Shown one piece after another: positions 1 to 9,169 of a stretch of 18,774 bases of DNA (its first letter is position 1; each line of letters begins with the position of its first letter). Source of the stretch: Exophiala sp. HKRS030 (taxonomy: Eukaryota > Ascomycota > Eurotiomycetes > Chaetothyriales > Herpotrichiellaceae); assembly GCA_023897205.1 (NCBI GenBank), contig JAHWDD010000031.1:1-18774 (forward strand). Direction: 5' to 3'. The position numbers and the translations under genes were made by a program. Under the pieces are notes generated by a model. That model did not search any database, was not told where the DNA came from, and saw only the letters and a program-made list of their open reading frames with translations.

Positions 1-954
1 CCAACCTCTATCTACACGAATATAGCCCTTAGTTTGTCCGAAGCTCTAGCCTGCGTCTGAGGCACGAGCTCGGGGTTTGATTTTCACGCCAGCCATAACA
101 TTAGGAGGGTGGTTGGAAGAAGTATGGTTAGATTGCTTCCGCTAGTCTGTTCCCTTATATTCACGAGGTGTTTTCTCTTAAGCTCTTTGCTTCTTATCTC
201 CTCTCATTGTATTATTGGGTGGGCACATTGCAATTCGAGACATTCCATTCGAATGGAGAATAGGCGGACGCAACAAGGAAGATCGTCGACACCAAGATTA
301 ATTCGAGAGGACGCAGCCTCAACCAAAGAGTGTTGGGGAGGCAAGAAATGTCAACAATGTGGGAAACATGCCCACACCTACCTGTAAGTCAACTCTCTTG
401 AATGAATAGTTATCCTAACGAAACCTAGTTCAGACGAGGGCTCGGCGATAGAGAAGGACGGGGATGAAAAGACCCCGAAATCGTCTTATGAAAACAAATG
501 AAGCTATCCATATACTTCTCAAAGGTTAATAAGACCCAAGATCGATGGTTGATACAGTGGTCTATATTTGTTAGAAAGAGTACACCATCCGAGTGACTGC
601 GAGATGCGAGAGAGAAGGTTGTCTGCTAGTCTTGTTTTGCTGGAGTTCGACATTGGTTCGCGCATATGATGTGTTGTTCAAACACCGCTGCACCTTGGAT
701 CGAGAATACGAGTCGCTCGAGCATCGTCAAAGGTTCGATGGACATAGGTTTTCAACTATGCGTTTCGCACGCTGACGCCTAGTCTCCTGGTTTTGTTTGC
801 CACTTGTCTCTTTCTTTTCGGGTTTGCCATGACCTCGACTTACCCGTTTTTAGCTGCTCCAACTCAACCTTCCTTCGCCTTGCTTCTTTTTCTTTCATCC
901 ATTTAATTGAACCTGCTTTCGCTTGCTCATCCATTTTCCGATCACTATTCAGCG
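1..954. other. Left flank without a recognisable gene
   Basis: I see no recognisable domain, tRNA or repeat here. The longest open frames (92 aa at 109-387, 60 aa at 593-775) have no family features. On the minus strand at 779-976 there is a 65-codon Lys/Glu/Arg-rich frame. It lies opposite a pyrimidine-rich tract (about 785-925), and its composition probably reflects that bias rather than coding. It overlaps the end of the regulator frame at 955. Confidence 0.5.
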
Positions 955-2521
955 TCATCTCCGCTTCCCGTTGCATCTTGGAGACGCGTGGCTCTTTCCG
1001 GCGATGAGGTCATTGATAAATGCGAGGTCCAACTGCGACCGTCTATTTCCAAGTATCTCCGGATGCCTGCGTGCAAACATTACATACCAAAAGTGAGTGT
1101 TCCACTTCCAATTGGACCCTACGCGACTTGCTAATTGATCTCTGAGTTCTCCACAGGTTCTCGCGCTTGTTCGTACGCTGCCGCAACTCGATCGGTCAAA
1201 CAGATTGCGTTCTGAAGAGTTGGGATCCAGCTCCTGCCAACTTATAGCCTCCGCCAACTGAATCTGATCGCTTAGCAGTGTGCGAAGAGACAGCTCGCCC
1301 AAACATAGATCTCCACCTTCTGGGAGCGAAAGTTCTACCATCAGCGCCCCAGCGTACACAAGCACGAGAAGAACGAGATCCAATGGTTTAATTGTTTCTG
1401 TGTCCACAATTGATGGTGGCAACCAGAGAACAAGGTTTCTCACAACGTGAACTTGGCCAAAATCTTCATGGTGAGGATTGGAGATGCGTGAAAGACCTTG
1501 AGAAGGGGCGGACAAGTCTAAAGGACGGGTTTCCAGAAGCGGTTCGCAATCCTGGAAGTTCTGTTCGATGGATTGTAAACTTGATTCCATATCCCTAATA
1601 GACCGTATTCTCAAAGACGTATCCGACCATCCGCTCTCCTCGAATCGCGAACGCAGTTCACTTAGAACGCGGAGAAGTCTCACTCGATATTCACTAACAA
1701 GTGCGGGCTGTGGTGTTCGCACCAATCCAGCCACACCATGGTGATGAGCAAGCGGTGACTCGTGGGCCCATGGTTTCATGACCTCTCGAACCTGATGACT
1801 CATTAGCGATGTCACAGAATCATTTCAATCAACGTACATTCGACAGTCCCTTTCGTAGCTGTTGCCAACTCAACCTAGTTTCGCGTGAGAATTGCTTTTG
1901 CCTTGAGCTGGACCACCTTACCTGTTCGGAGCTTGCCAAAGTAAAAGAGTCGTAGCTGCTAGGACAACTTCTGAGTTCTCGCTTGAAACGACTTCAATAC
2001 CTTGTAATCCAGAATAAGCCAGTGCTTGATAGTGTCGAGCTATGGCTGCAGCCTTTCCCCCATTTTCCCAGCCAAGGTGAGACGCAGAAAACCCCAGCAA
2101 AGAGTACTGCCCAAATGCTTCCGGCGGAGCTATTTCAAGGCATCTGTGAGCCATGTTAGAGTTCAACAACGTAACAGCGCCAGGATTGTCTAACATTGGT
2201 AAGATTCCACCCCATACAGCATACTCATTCTTCGATAGTTTAAGCGCATGCTCTAGAAGACACGCTTCACTACTCGAAATTTTCTGCGACAATGGGACAG
2301 ATTGGATGACCTCAAATTTACTTTCGTCGACCAGAGAACTCGGTGATGTGTCGTCTGATTGTCTCTCGAATGTGTTCACTGCTTTGCCTAAGTAGGAGCA
2401 TCGCTTGCCGCTCTCTGCCGCATTGAGGAGATGTCTCATCGCAGCGTACATGGCTCAACTTGCAGTTTAAGCAGCCATTGCGTGACCTTGAGTACTTCGC
2501 TCTTCTCATCTCGACGAGCAT
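955..2521 (-). pseudogene. Zn2Cys6 transcription factor 1, frameshifted in the zinc cluster
   Basis: This is a fungal binuclear zinc-cluster regulator, expected to be nuclear and DNA-binding. The N-terminus (ATG at 2521, or 2509) reads through a basic stretch into GCLNCKLSHVRCDETSPQC, which holds Cys1-Cys4. The next expected Cys-x2-Cys is broken: Cys4 ends at 2420, and the AESGKRCSYLG segment that should follow lies in another frame. Cys5 is missing. The downstream frame then reads as a fungal-specific TF middle region. I infer two introns: 1921-1875 (47 nt, GTAAGG..CTAG) and 1837-1792 (46 nt, GTACGT..CATCAG, branch GCTAATG). They flank a 37-nt exon and join LLWQAPNR, LSWQQLRKGLSN and VREVMKPWAHESPLA, as expected for this family. 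The open frame continues to 955, but an alternative C-terminus ending near 1132 is also protein-like. The gene is either a pseudogene or carries a sequencing error. Confidence 0.75.
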
Positions 2522-3316
2522 CAGCGAGCCTTGTGTTAAAGAGATTTGAGAGATCAGTTTACGGCGCTCATGCTTTTTACATTTAAAGAAAATATTCGCT
2601 ACAAAAGAGACCAACGCGCTGCTGGTCTCAAAAGATGAAGCATATTGCCTCTTCTTGATCCGCTGGACTGATCAACGCTACATCTGCCTGGACCAACCTT
2701 CAGTTGGCGCGTCATATTGGGGCATAGAGTGAGCCAAAGGCTCGCGTAGGTTATTGACGCAGTTAAAATGCCACTCTCCTTATCAGTCAGCCCCATTCAC
2801 CCAGTCGACAACAAGGAATATGGAAGAAAGGTTACACAAGTTGACTCGAAACGCCAGCCTCTCATGAAAACATCCAGTAGTAAATTGGAACGCGTGCAAA
2901 GAATGACATGGCTCAAGAAGACGCCAATGGGAAACTGGCGGTTTGAAACTTATGAGACGATGAAGCCAATGGTGGAGCTTTTGAGCCTGAGGGAAGTGGG
3001 GACGCATACAACGCACGCGTTCGTGGTGGCCGGGCGTCAGTCACAATCTCTGGAGTTCCTGAGTCAACTAGTCAAATACATCGAGATTGATCATCGACCA
3101 CACCCTTCCAACTTCAGGGTCTTTCATGCGAGACCCAATTGACTCATATCTGGTCGCTGAAACGGCCACCGCGCCACCGCGAAGGCAGCAGCTCCGCACT
3201 AACCTCTCTACTGCTGAAACAAAAACGGCTTTGCAGACCAGTGTCGTATCCGCTCGGCGGTGCGGTGACACCGTGCTGCGACCTACCTCTTTCGAAACCC
3301 TTGCGTATTGTTGGGA
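2522..3316. other. Intergenic stretch, no recognised gene
   Basis: The open frames here (for example 124 aa at 2768-3142 and 178 aa at 3087-3623, both plus) show no motif I recognise. The second overlaps the copia RNase H in another frame, so at least its right half is spurious. The first 100 bp are presumably the promoter of the minus-strand regulator. The copia homology starts at about 3317 and I see no copia coding upstream of it. Confidence 0.45.
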
Positions 3317-3922
3317 AAAGGGATCACTTACTCTAATAAACACGGGATTCAACTTCGAGGATTCGTGGATAGCGACTTTGCTGGTTGTGAAGACTCTCGC
3401 AGGTCTACCACCGGCTGGGTTTTCACCCTGGCTGGGGGGCCTGTCTCTTGGTCATCACAACGACAGAAAACAGTTGCTACGTCTACCATGGACGCAGAAT
3501 ATGTTGCAGGTGCCGAAGCAGCGAAGGAAGCGGTGTGGATCCGCAACTTCATTAACGATCTGCGTATACCCGGCGTTCATATTGGCACGGTGCCACTGTA
3601 CATTGACAACAATTCGGCGTTAAAACTTACTAGGAACCCAGAGTTTCACAGCAGATCGAAACATATTGATGTCAAGCACCATTTCATCCGAGAGAAGGTA
3701 GATGATGGTGTTATCAACACACTAAGGGTAGAGACCGCTGATAACCTGGCGGATATCTTCACAAAAGGCCTGCCGAAGCCGACACACATGGGTTTCGTTG
3801 ATCGACTGAATTGCTCGTCCGGGGGAGAGGCCAAGAGACAAGAAGCTATTGAAGCTGAGGCTGAACTTAGCGACGCAAAGAAATGGAGAAAGAAATCTCA
3901 AGCAAGCTCCGGGATCCTTTGA
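3308..3922 (+). pseudogene. Copia pol C-terminus (RNase H domain)
   Basis: The open frame encodes the RNase H that degrades the RNA of the RNA/DNA hybrid during reverse transcription. All four expected acidic residues are visible: Asp in FVDSDFAG, Glu in TMDAEYVAGAEAAKEAVW, Asp in LYIDNNSALKL and Asp in NLADIFTKGLP. The block RRSTTGWVFTLAGGPVSWSS between the first two is classic copia. HSRSKHIDVKHHFIREKV precedes the last Asp. The charged tail after LADIFTK runs to a stop at 3922, only 29 bp before the polypurine tract. There is no proper start codon: this is the tail of a polyprotein of over 1000 residues. The domain itself has no internal stop, which suggests the copy is fairly recent. Confidence 0.9.
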
Positions 3923-3951
3923 TGGTGTCACGACCCTCTGGCCCGCGTCAC

Positions 3952-3959
3952 AGGGGGAG
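3952..3959 (+). other. Polypurine tract of the copia element
   Basis: AGGGGGAG lies immediately upstream of the LTR start (AGTTGG at 3960). In LTR elements this RNase-H-resistant purine tract primes plus-strand DNA synthesis. Its position fixes the 5' edge of the LTR independently of the repeat comparison. Confidence 0.8.
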
Positions 3960-4142
3960 AGTTGGATCCCAGGTCACGTGATGCTCGCTGCAGGCAGCAT
4001 CACAACTAGTGGCAACTGCCTGGTAGGCAGTTGCTGCACTAGCCAGTGCCCGAGGGTACTGGCTATGGCTATAAGTAACTTCCGTACCCTCATAGGTAGT
4101 TCCAAACATCATCACACTTGTTCTCACTTCAGGGTTTCTACT
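3960..4142 (+). repeat. Copia 3' LTR, copy A (183 bp)
   Basis: The repeat starts AGTTGGATCCC and ends GGGTTTCTACT, giving imperfect inverted ends of AGT..ACT type rather than the usual TG..CA. It matches 15069-15251 at 179 of 183 positions with no gaps. It carries a CACGTG box, a TATAAG promoter-like motif and a chain of inverted repeats: a weak one at about 3980-4001, a perfect 10-bp stem with a GGT loop at 4012-4034, and a 9-bp stem with one G-T mismatch at 4043-4062. Confidence 0.9.
4012..4034. repeat. LTR hairpin, loop GGT
   Basis: GCAACTGCCT and AGGCAGTTGC are perfect reverse complements (10 bp) around the loop GGT. In the other LTR the same stem (15121-15143) has the loop ACC, the exact reverse complement. 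Confidence 0.9.
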
Positions 4143-4499
4143 TTTGCTGGTCTTCCTCGACTTCTGTGTAACACTAATCACTCGTCTACGCTACGTGTAT
4201 TAAAGTACCGGAACTGCCCGGAATTGCTCCAGAAGTCCCGTCCTCAACATCATCTTGGCTGATGAAACTGCCATTGACGAGCTGCAGAGAACTTGCTTGA
4301 TGTCCACCCATGGAGCCTTGCCTGCCCACATTCGTCGTCGCTCCTCGCACCAATTCCGACATTCGAGGAGGATGTGTCTCACGGTTTGGCGTCCATAGCC
4401 GCATTGGCATTGGTCGGTGTCGGCTTTGTTGATGGCGTGGAGGTAGGCGCGCAGGCCGATCTTGCCAGTCCGCATCTGGGTGATGACCGAGCTGATCGC
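4143..4499 (-). mobile_element. LINE (non-LTR retrotransposon) 3' fragment, copy A
   Basis: The minus strand encodes the C-terminus of a LINE ORF2, reading [19 protein letters not shown] and then a zinc-knuckle-like C-x-C-x8-H-x4-C ([17 protein letters not shown]), with a stop at about 4200. This arrangement is typical of I/Tad-type LINEs downstream of the reverse transcriptase. The coding end and start of the 3' UTR match 14841-15068, with about six differences in the first fifty shared residues. The fragment is 5'-truncated at about 4499, where AT-rich palindromic DNA begins. At 4143 its 3' UTR is interrupted by the copia LTR in opposite orientation. The remaining LINE 3' tail should lie beyond the missing left half of the copia element, and I do not find it. 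Confidence 0.82.
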
Positions 4500-4500
4500 A

Positions 4501-4545
4501 TGAATATGGCCCATATTCATATTCATTTATTCATTTCGGAGCCCT
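4501..4545. repeat. AT-rich palindromic sequence resembling hAT termini
   Basis: 4501-4519 is a perfect inverted repeat, TGAATATGG and CCATATTCA around one base. The ATTCATATTCATTTATTCA-like run that follows resembles the presumed hAT left end at 15479-15526 (shared blocks GGC.ATATTCA, ATTCA and TCGG). It directly abuts the broken 5' edge of the LINE fragment and may be a hAT-family scar. No second end is visible nearby. Confidence 0.4.
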
Positions 4546-5022
4546 AATGGTGGCTACAATTTTGTTAGTGGATGAAAGTCACGGCCAAGACCGCGTTTGT
4601 ATGTGAAATGACCGTCATTTCAGACTGGAATAGTGTTAGGTTCTCTACCTGGGGCACAGTGGTGTCTATAGCAATCGTAGCATTGAGAACCATAGGGTCC
4701 GACTATAGACTTAGGTTGACCACGAAGGTCCTATCTACTATGGGGAAGGAGCGTGACTATATAGGTTTCCGACGTCCAATGAGCGTAGTGCTCTGTGCGA
4801 TCAGTGTACCTCTGTCCAGATCCCGCTGGTCACAACTGACCCATACTGATCCACGCAGATCCTTCCTAATCACGTGACTCAGCCTTACCGGCCTACCTGC
4901 CTTTCTGAAGTCGCCCTCTGCGTTGGCAACCTCGTGCCAACCCGACTTGTAACACTTGAGTAACTCTTTTGAGACATGCTCTTTAGCACCTACTTGACGA
5001 TAGCCTGTCACATGTGGTGTTC
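4546..5022. other. Intergenic stretch 3' of the permease
   Basis: No domain is recognisable. The two longest frames (101 aa at 4572-4877 plus, 89 aa at 4757-5026 minus) show no family features. The second overlaps the end of the permease gene. The stretch presumably contains the permease 3' UTR and terminator. Confidence 0.4.
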
Positions 5023-6838
5023 TCATCTCTTCGCTTCTCGACTTGGTGCCTTTGGTACAGCACGAGCCGATGCTCCCTCTGTGGCTTCAACTACTACAAT
5101 ACCGTCATCACGCATTGCTGCCATACGTCTTTCCTGTAATTCAGCCATATCGATCTTCGGGCCCATAAATACCCCCTTCTTTGATGTTAACCACAGAACC
5201 ACAACAAATGACACCAGTCCAACAGATACCACTGATACATAGTTCATATTTTCCACCGTGACTGGCATCGTAGTTGGGGTACAGTATACGATATCCAGAA
5301 ATATTACCCAGATGATCGCTGTGGCATTGACTGCCACACCATATCGACCAAGTGAGAAATATCGCGGTGGAAGGACTTTATCACGACCGCGATAGAGCAG
5401 GATAGCTTGTGGCGCTATGCAAGATGTTTGAAGAAATATGATAGCCGCAGATACCATTGCTGAGAATGCAGTAGTTGAGCCAAGGAAGATGAGTCCATAC
5501 ACCTGGAGATTTTTAGATAGTACAGTCAATTGTTGGGGGCGTGTTACTTACGGAAACAAGGGTGCCGGAAAGGCACAAAGCATTAACAGGGGTCTTGAAG
5601 CGATTACTGACACGCATCCATAGAGAGGAGTACGGTAGGGCGCCATCACGGGACACTGCCCAGAGAGTACGAGAAGCTGTGGTAGCTAAAGAACCAGTTA
5701 GCAACTTCTTCAATAGTGTTACCGCAAAGCTATTCACCATTTCCAACAAGGCACCCAAAGGCACAGAATACAAAAAAAGATGTCAAGATAGACGCAGCGA
5801 CAGCCGAGCCGGTTCCTTGGTAGTATACCTCGATTAGAGGAAGACCTGGCGTATATCAGCTGATCTGTAATGAAGTATAAAGCATGGTCGCCCACCACTT
5901 GCAGTGTTGAGCACAGCGTCCAAGTCGATTATTGAAGCCATGCACGCGCAAGCGAACGGAAATGCTGTCAGAAAACCCATTGCAAGAGGCCATATCATGA
6001 CTTTGGGCACATTTCGACCAGGATTCTGAATCTCTTCGCAAAGATGCGCCCCACAGTCAGTGCCCAGAAAAGAGTAGACAGCATTACTGATACTCAAGAT
6101 GAAGGCAAACCCGTCACTAGACCATCCTGTCGAGTTTGTTGTATCGGCAAAAACCCAAGCAGCAGAAGGATATTGGTTTCGACTGCAGACCAAAAGTGTA
6201 ATTACAGTTGAAGTCAAGGTCAGTAGTGCCACGATAAATTGCATCTGGTTGAATAGAGGTATCAAGCCCGATCCAAAGATGTTGAAAGCTGCTGCAATCC
6301 AAATGACTGCAACGTACATCAACCATTGCTGCCATCGTTGAACGTCGTAATCCGGTAGCCAGAGCGCGACGATAGCTATGATCAATGATGAGACAAAGTT
6401 TGCAACAGAGGCGGAGGCGAGCCACCATCCCAGGATGCTCAACCATCCGTTGCTTCAGTCTGTTATTGGCGAGGCTTTCTGGAGGGCTCGGTAGATGACT
6501 TACAGGTATGCAGCAAACGGCTTATAGTCTTCTCTGGCAACCATAAACGACCAATAGTACTGTGCACCAGCCACCGGATATGCTGAAGCAAGCTCTGCCA
6601 TCCCCAGAGTGACAATGACAGTCATTGTCCCGGCGACGGGAAGGGACCAAATGGTTCCAGCTGCAGAGGCTTCTGTCAAGCTGATACCCATCGAAGATCC
6701 AACACCAAGCCAAGTGCATGTGAGAGTAAACGAGAGCGCCCCCAAGCTCCAAGTTGAGAATTGTCTCGGCATTTCTCTTTTGTATCCGAGAGCTTGGAGC
6801 TCTCCATCATCGACGAAGGAATCATTTTCGCAGGCCAT
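5023..6838 (-). CDS. Amino-acid/GABA/choline-type permease (APC family), intact
   Basis: This is a plasma-membrane or organellar amine or amino-acid transporter of the fungal APC group that includes GABA and choline permeases. I infer four introns: 6503-6453 (51 nt), 5895-5846 (50 nt, GTGGGC donor), 5737-5686 (52 nt; or to 5677) and 5551-5503 (49 nt). The spliced length is 1614 nt, 537 aa, in frame throughout, which is normal for the family. Landmarks in order are an acidic N-terminus with GYKREMPRQFSTWSLG, TM1-2 with GTIWSLPVAG, MAELASAYPVAGAQYYW, WLSILGWWLA, EEIQNPGRNVPKVM, LPLIEVYYQGTGSA, SRTLWAVSRDGALPYS, RFKTPVNAL and YFSLGRYGVAVN, then about 12 hydrophobic segments in all. The substrate cannot be read from sequence. 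It lies between two damaged Zn2Cys6 regulators, and a CGG-N4-CCG site is about 113 bp upstream of the ATG. The weakest splice call is the 5895 donor. Confidence 0.88.
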
Positions 6839-7383
6839 TTTTCCTGAATCTTTTAAGTCTGTGAGTACATATGATCAGAAGTAACTGCACGTTCTAAAGT
6901 TTCAAAGAATGGATATGTCACTCTTTAAATGTCTCCAAAACATCGCCTGGCGGGCGTCCGCTGTGACTTGCCTAAATTTGTTGGCCGGATGTATAAGCAC
7001 ATTTAATCGTGGTCAGTGGGTCTGATTATCATACTTTATTGACATATCGGGAGACAGTGCGCAATGCTCCGTTTCGCTGTCGCATACCCGATTCGTATCG
7101 GGTTGGATCATTGCCACCCTTCCTTTTGTTGAGGATATGAGATTATGCTCAGGCTCGAGATGTTTTTCCATTAATTCGTTGTTATTGTCTTCACAATCAT
7201 GGCTCCGTCCTGCACATATATATACACCCTCTCAGAGGGAGATTCCGAAATGTATTTGCAATGATGACCAAGAAATGACTAATCTTTCTCCCTATCATCC
7301 CACGTCGGAGGGCATCTGAACTGAATCTTCAACACAGACTCCAGATTCCACGCTCCCGCGTCAAGTCAAAATGATGTCCAGTC
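6839..7383. promoter_or_regulatory. Presumed permease promoter region
   Basis: This 545-bp gap separates the permease start (minus strand) from the end of regulator 2. It contains the CGG-N4-CCG site at 6951-6960 and an alternating TATATATA run near 7215-7225. I see no gene in it. Confidence 0.45.
6951..6960. promoter_or_regulatory. CGG-N4-CCG inverted triplet, possible zinc-cluster site
   Basis: CGGGCGTCCG is a CGG/CCG inverted pair with a 4-bp spacer, the general form bound by dimeric Zn2Cys6 regulators. It is about 113 bp upstream of the permease ATG. Such a pair can occur by chance, so this is only a candidate. Confidence 0.3.
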
Positions 7384-9169
7384 CTAGATCCACCATCGAA
7401 CTTTCCCACCAACGTCTTCGTCGTGGGCACTGTCATCTCTTCTCTGCCAGACGTCGAGCACCACCTTCTCCATAGATAGGACATTCCCGATACCTTTGGC
7501 TCTGCCCTTGTTGAACAGGCAAAACGACCGCGTGCGCAAGTCGGCCACATCTTTAGCCTCATATGCTGTCACGAACTCGGGCCAAAGTAATCCACACGCC
7601 TTGTAGCCATGCTGGACCTCGAGTTGTCGAACGGCGTCGAAGTGGTCCAGGCTTCTGCGCACCAGAGGTTGAAGCTTTCTTGGGAGCGTACGTTGGAGGC
7701 ACCGCTCGAAGTATATCAGTGTCGCGCAGAAGAATGTACACGTATGATGCCCAGCTAGCCTGTCTTCACCGACTTCCAAATCTGAAACGAGAGCTTCAGG
7801 GTCGTTGAGTCGGATGTGGGCTTCCAGGTCCTTGATTTCTTCTTCTGCGGCCTTGCGCGCAGACGTCGAAGGCCGTGTAATGCCAAAGAGCTTCGTCAGA
7901 CAGTAGGTCTTGTCCAATATGGCCGTCATGAGCCAGCCGTGGCCGGCCTTCGCTTCTTCAAGCAGATATGCAGGCCGATGTGGACGTGTGTCAGGATTCC
8001 CAGGGGTGTCAATGCAGATGAAGATCTGACATAACATCCAGAAGTTGTCACTCAGCGCCGCATTGCTGGCTATGGTCGATCGGAACCACGACTTTCCCCC
8101 ATCCAAGTGGGTGTCTCAGATTTCAAAGCTTCCGGTCATCACCTCGATCGATGACATGGTGATGATGGTTGCGAGAACCGCTTCCTGGTGTGACGGCTCG
8201 GCGCCCGCTTTGACCTGCGACAAAGTCTTGCGTAGCTGATGAAGGCTGAGCTCATGGTATCATGTTCCTATTTCCTCCAGATGGTCATTGGGAGAAGATG
8301 TTGAGATGCGAGCCCGATTGAAGGCGGAAATGGCATAGAGTGCGTATAGTAGGGCGACATTTCCTGAAGACCCCTGGTTCAACTCTGGAGCTGCAAGCAC
8401 CAGGCCAATAAAGAGCGTGCGAAGCGGGTTGTCGTAGCGGGGTATTGGTATTATCATTTCACTCAAATCTGTGATCCAGTGCTGCAATAGCACACGCTCT
8501 GCGAGTGAGGCTGAGGACAGGTGTGGCCTGACTTGGGGCTGTATCTTCTCCTTGCTGGAATCCGTAGTTGTTCCGGCCTCGAAATCCTCCAAAGTGGCAA
8601 AATCGGCGTCGTCCACGTGCCATCGCTCAATATCATCTTGATAGTCCTCGTCATGGTTGGAGTTAGTGCTCTCCAAGATGGATGCCGTCGAGGCCACCGA
8701 ATCGGAACCGTAGTTTTGCTGGCTCATTTCTGGAGAGCCGGTCGCGGCAGCATCTGAGGCTTCATGACTTTCGGATTGACCCGCTCCTTCGAGAAAAGAT
8801 GGTGCATGGCTGGGAGATCTCGAGAAGGAGGCTGAAAAGGCTGAAAACAGCCCTGAGGTTCTGGAATAGCCCACATAGGATTCGAAGTCGGCCTCGGCTG
8901 TTTCGATGTGGGCCAAAGCCGACCTGAATTCATCAGAGGTCAGCAGTAAACGGTTAGGCTCTTGCTCCGGTATGAGCGACCGACGTTGCGCCCGACTACC
9001 GTGATTCTGCTCATCCTCCCAAACCAATTTCACACGATACCCTTCACGAAAGAAGTTTGGCACCTAGGCATCTTTGACACTTGGGCTTCTGCTCATCGCA
9101 TTTCGTGCCGCGATCTCGGCATGTCCAGCAGCCCGTGTATGTTTTGGTCCATTTGACAGGATCCCGGGC
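7384..9169 (-). pseudogene. Zn2Cys6 transcription factor 2, pseudogene with several lesions
   Basis: This is a fungal_trans_2-type zinc-cluster regulator. The cluster GCWTCRDRGTKCDEQKPKCQRC carries Cys1-Cys5, starting at 9130. Six to seven residues later, exactly where Cys6 is expected, the frame breaks: TCG-T-GAA at 9049-9043 looks like a lost TG dinucleotide from a TGT codon. The continuing frame reads EGYRVKLVW, the usual sequence after Cys6. The body is then open except for in-frame TGA codons at 8262-8260 (EEIGT * YHELSLHQLRKTL) and 8118-8116 (MTGSFEI * DTHLDGGKSWF). Both are flanked on each side by good family sequence without a frame change. The tail (LLWPEFVTAYEA, GIGNVLSMEKVVLDVWQRRDD) is normal and stops at 7384. 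Upstream an in-frame TAA (9172-9170) precedes the cluster and no in-frame ATG exists, so the start is lost or lies in an unseen exon. Confidence 0.85.

Larger units (their letters stand above)
3317..4142 (+). mobile_element. Ty1/copia retrotransposon, 3' remnant
   Basis: This is the right-hand end of a copia-type LTR retrotransposon. In order it has the RNase H end of pol (to 3922), a purine tract AGGGGGAG (3952-3959), and a 183-bp 3' LTR (3960-4142). The 5' LTR, gag, protease, integrase and reverse transcriptase are absent. Recognisable homology begins near the GITYS motif at about 3317, so the copy is 5'-truncated and cannot move by itself. Directly after the LTR lies the reverse complement of the 3' end of a LINE, the apparent insertion target. 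A solo LTR of the same family lies at 15069-15251. Confidence 0.88.

Noticed and set aside
721..745. tRNA T-arm-like GGTTCGA
   Set aside because: No acceptor stem or other arms can be formed around it; the same holds for a GGTTCGA near 13117.
779..976. Lys/Glu-rich 65-residue minus-strand protein
   Set aside because: It lies opposite a pyrimidine-rich tract and overlaps the regulator frame; composition alone explains it.
3087..3300. Extension of copia pol further left
   Set aside because: None of the three frames shows the expected reverse-transcriptase end motifs; similarity starts only near 3317.
9008..9063. Short minus-strand start MPNFF at 9063 as the real start of regulator 2
   Set aside because: This frame enters right at the zinc-cluster lesion; five cysteines of the cluster lie upstream in another frame, so the ATG is incidental.
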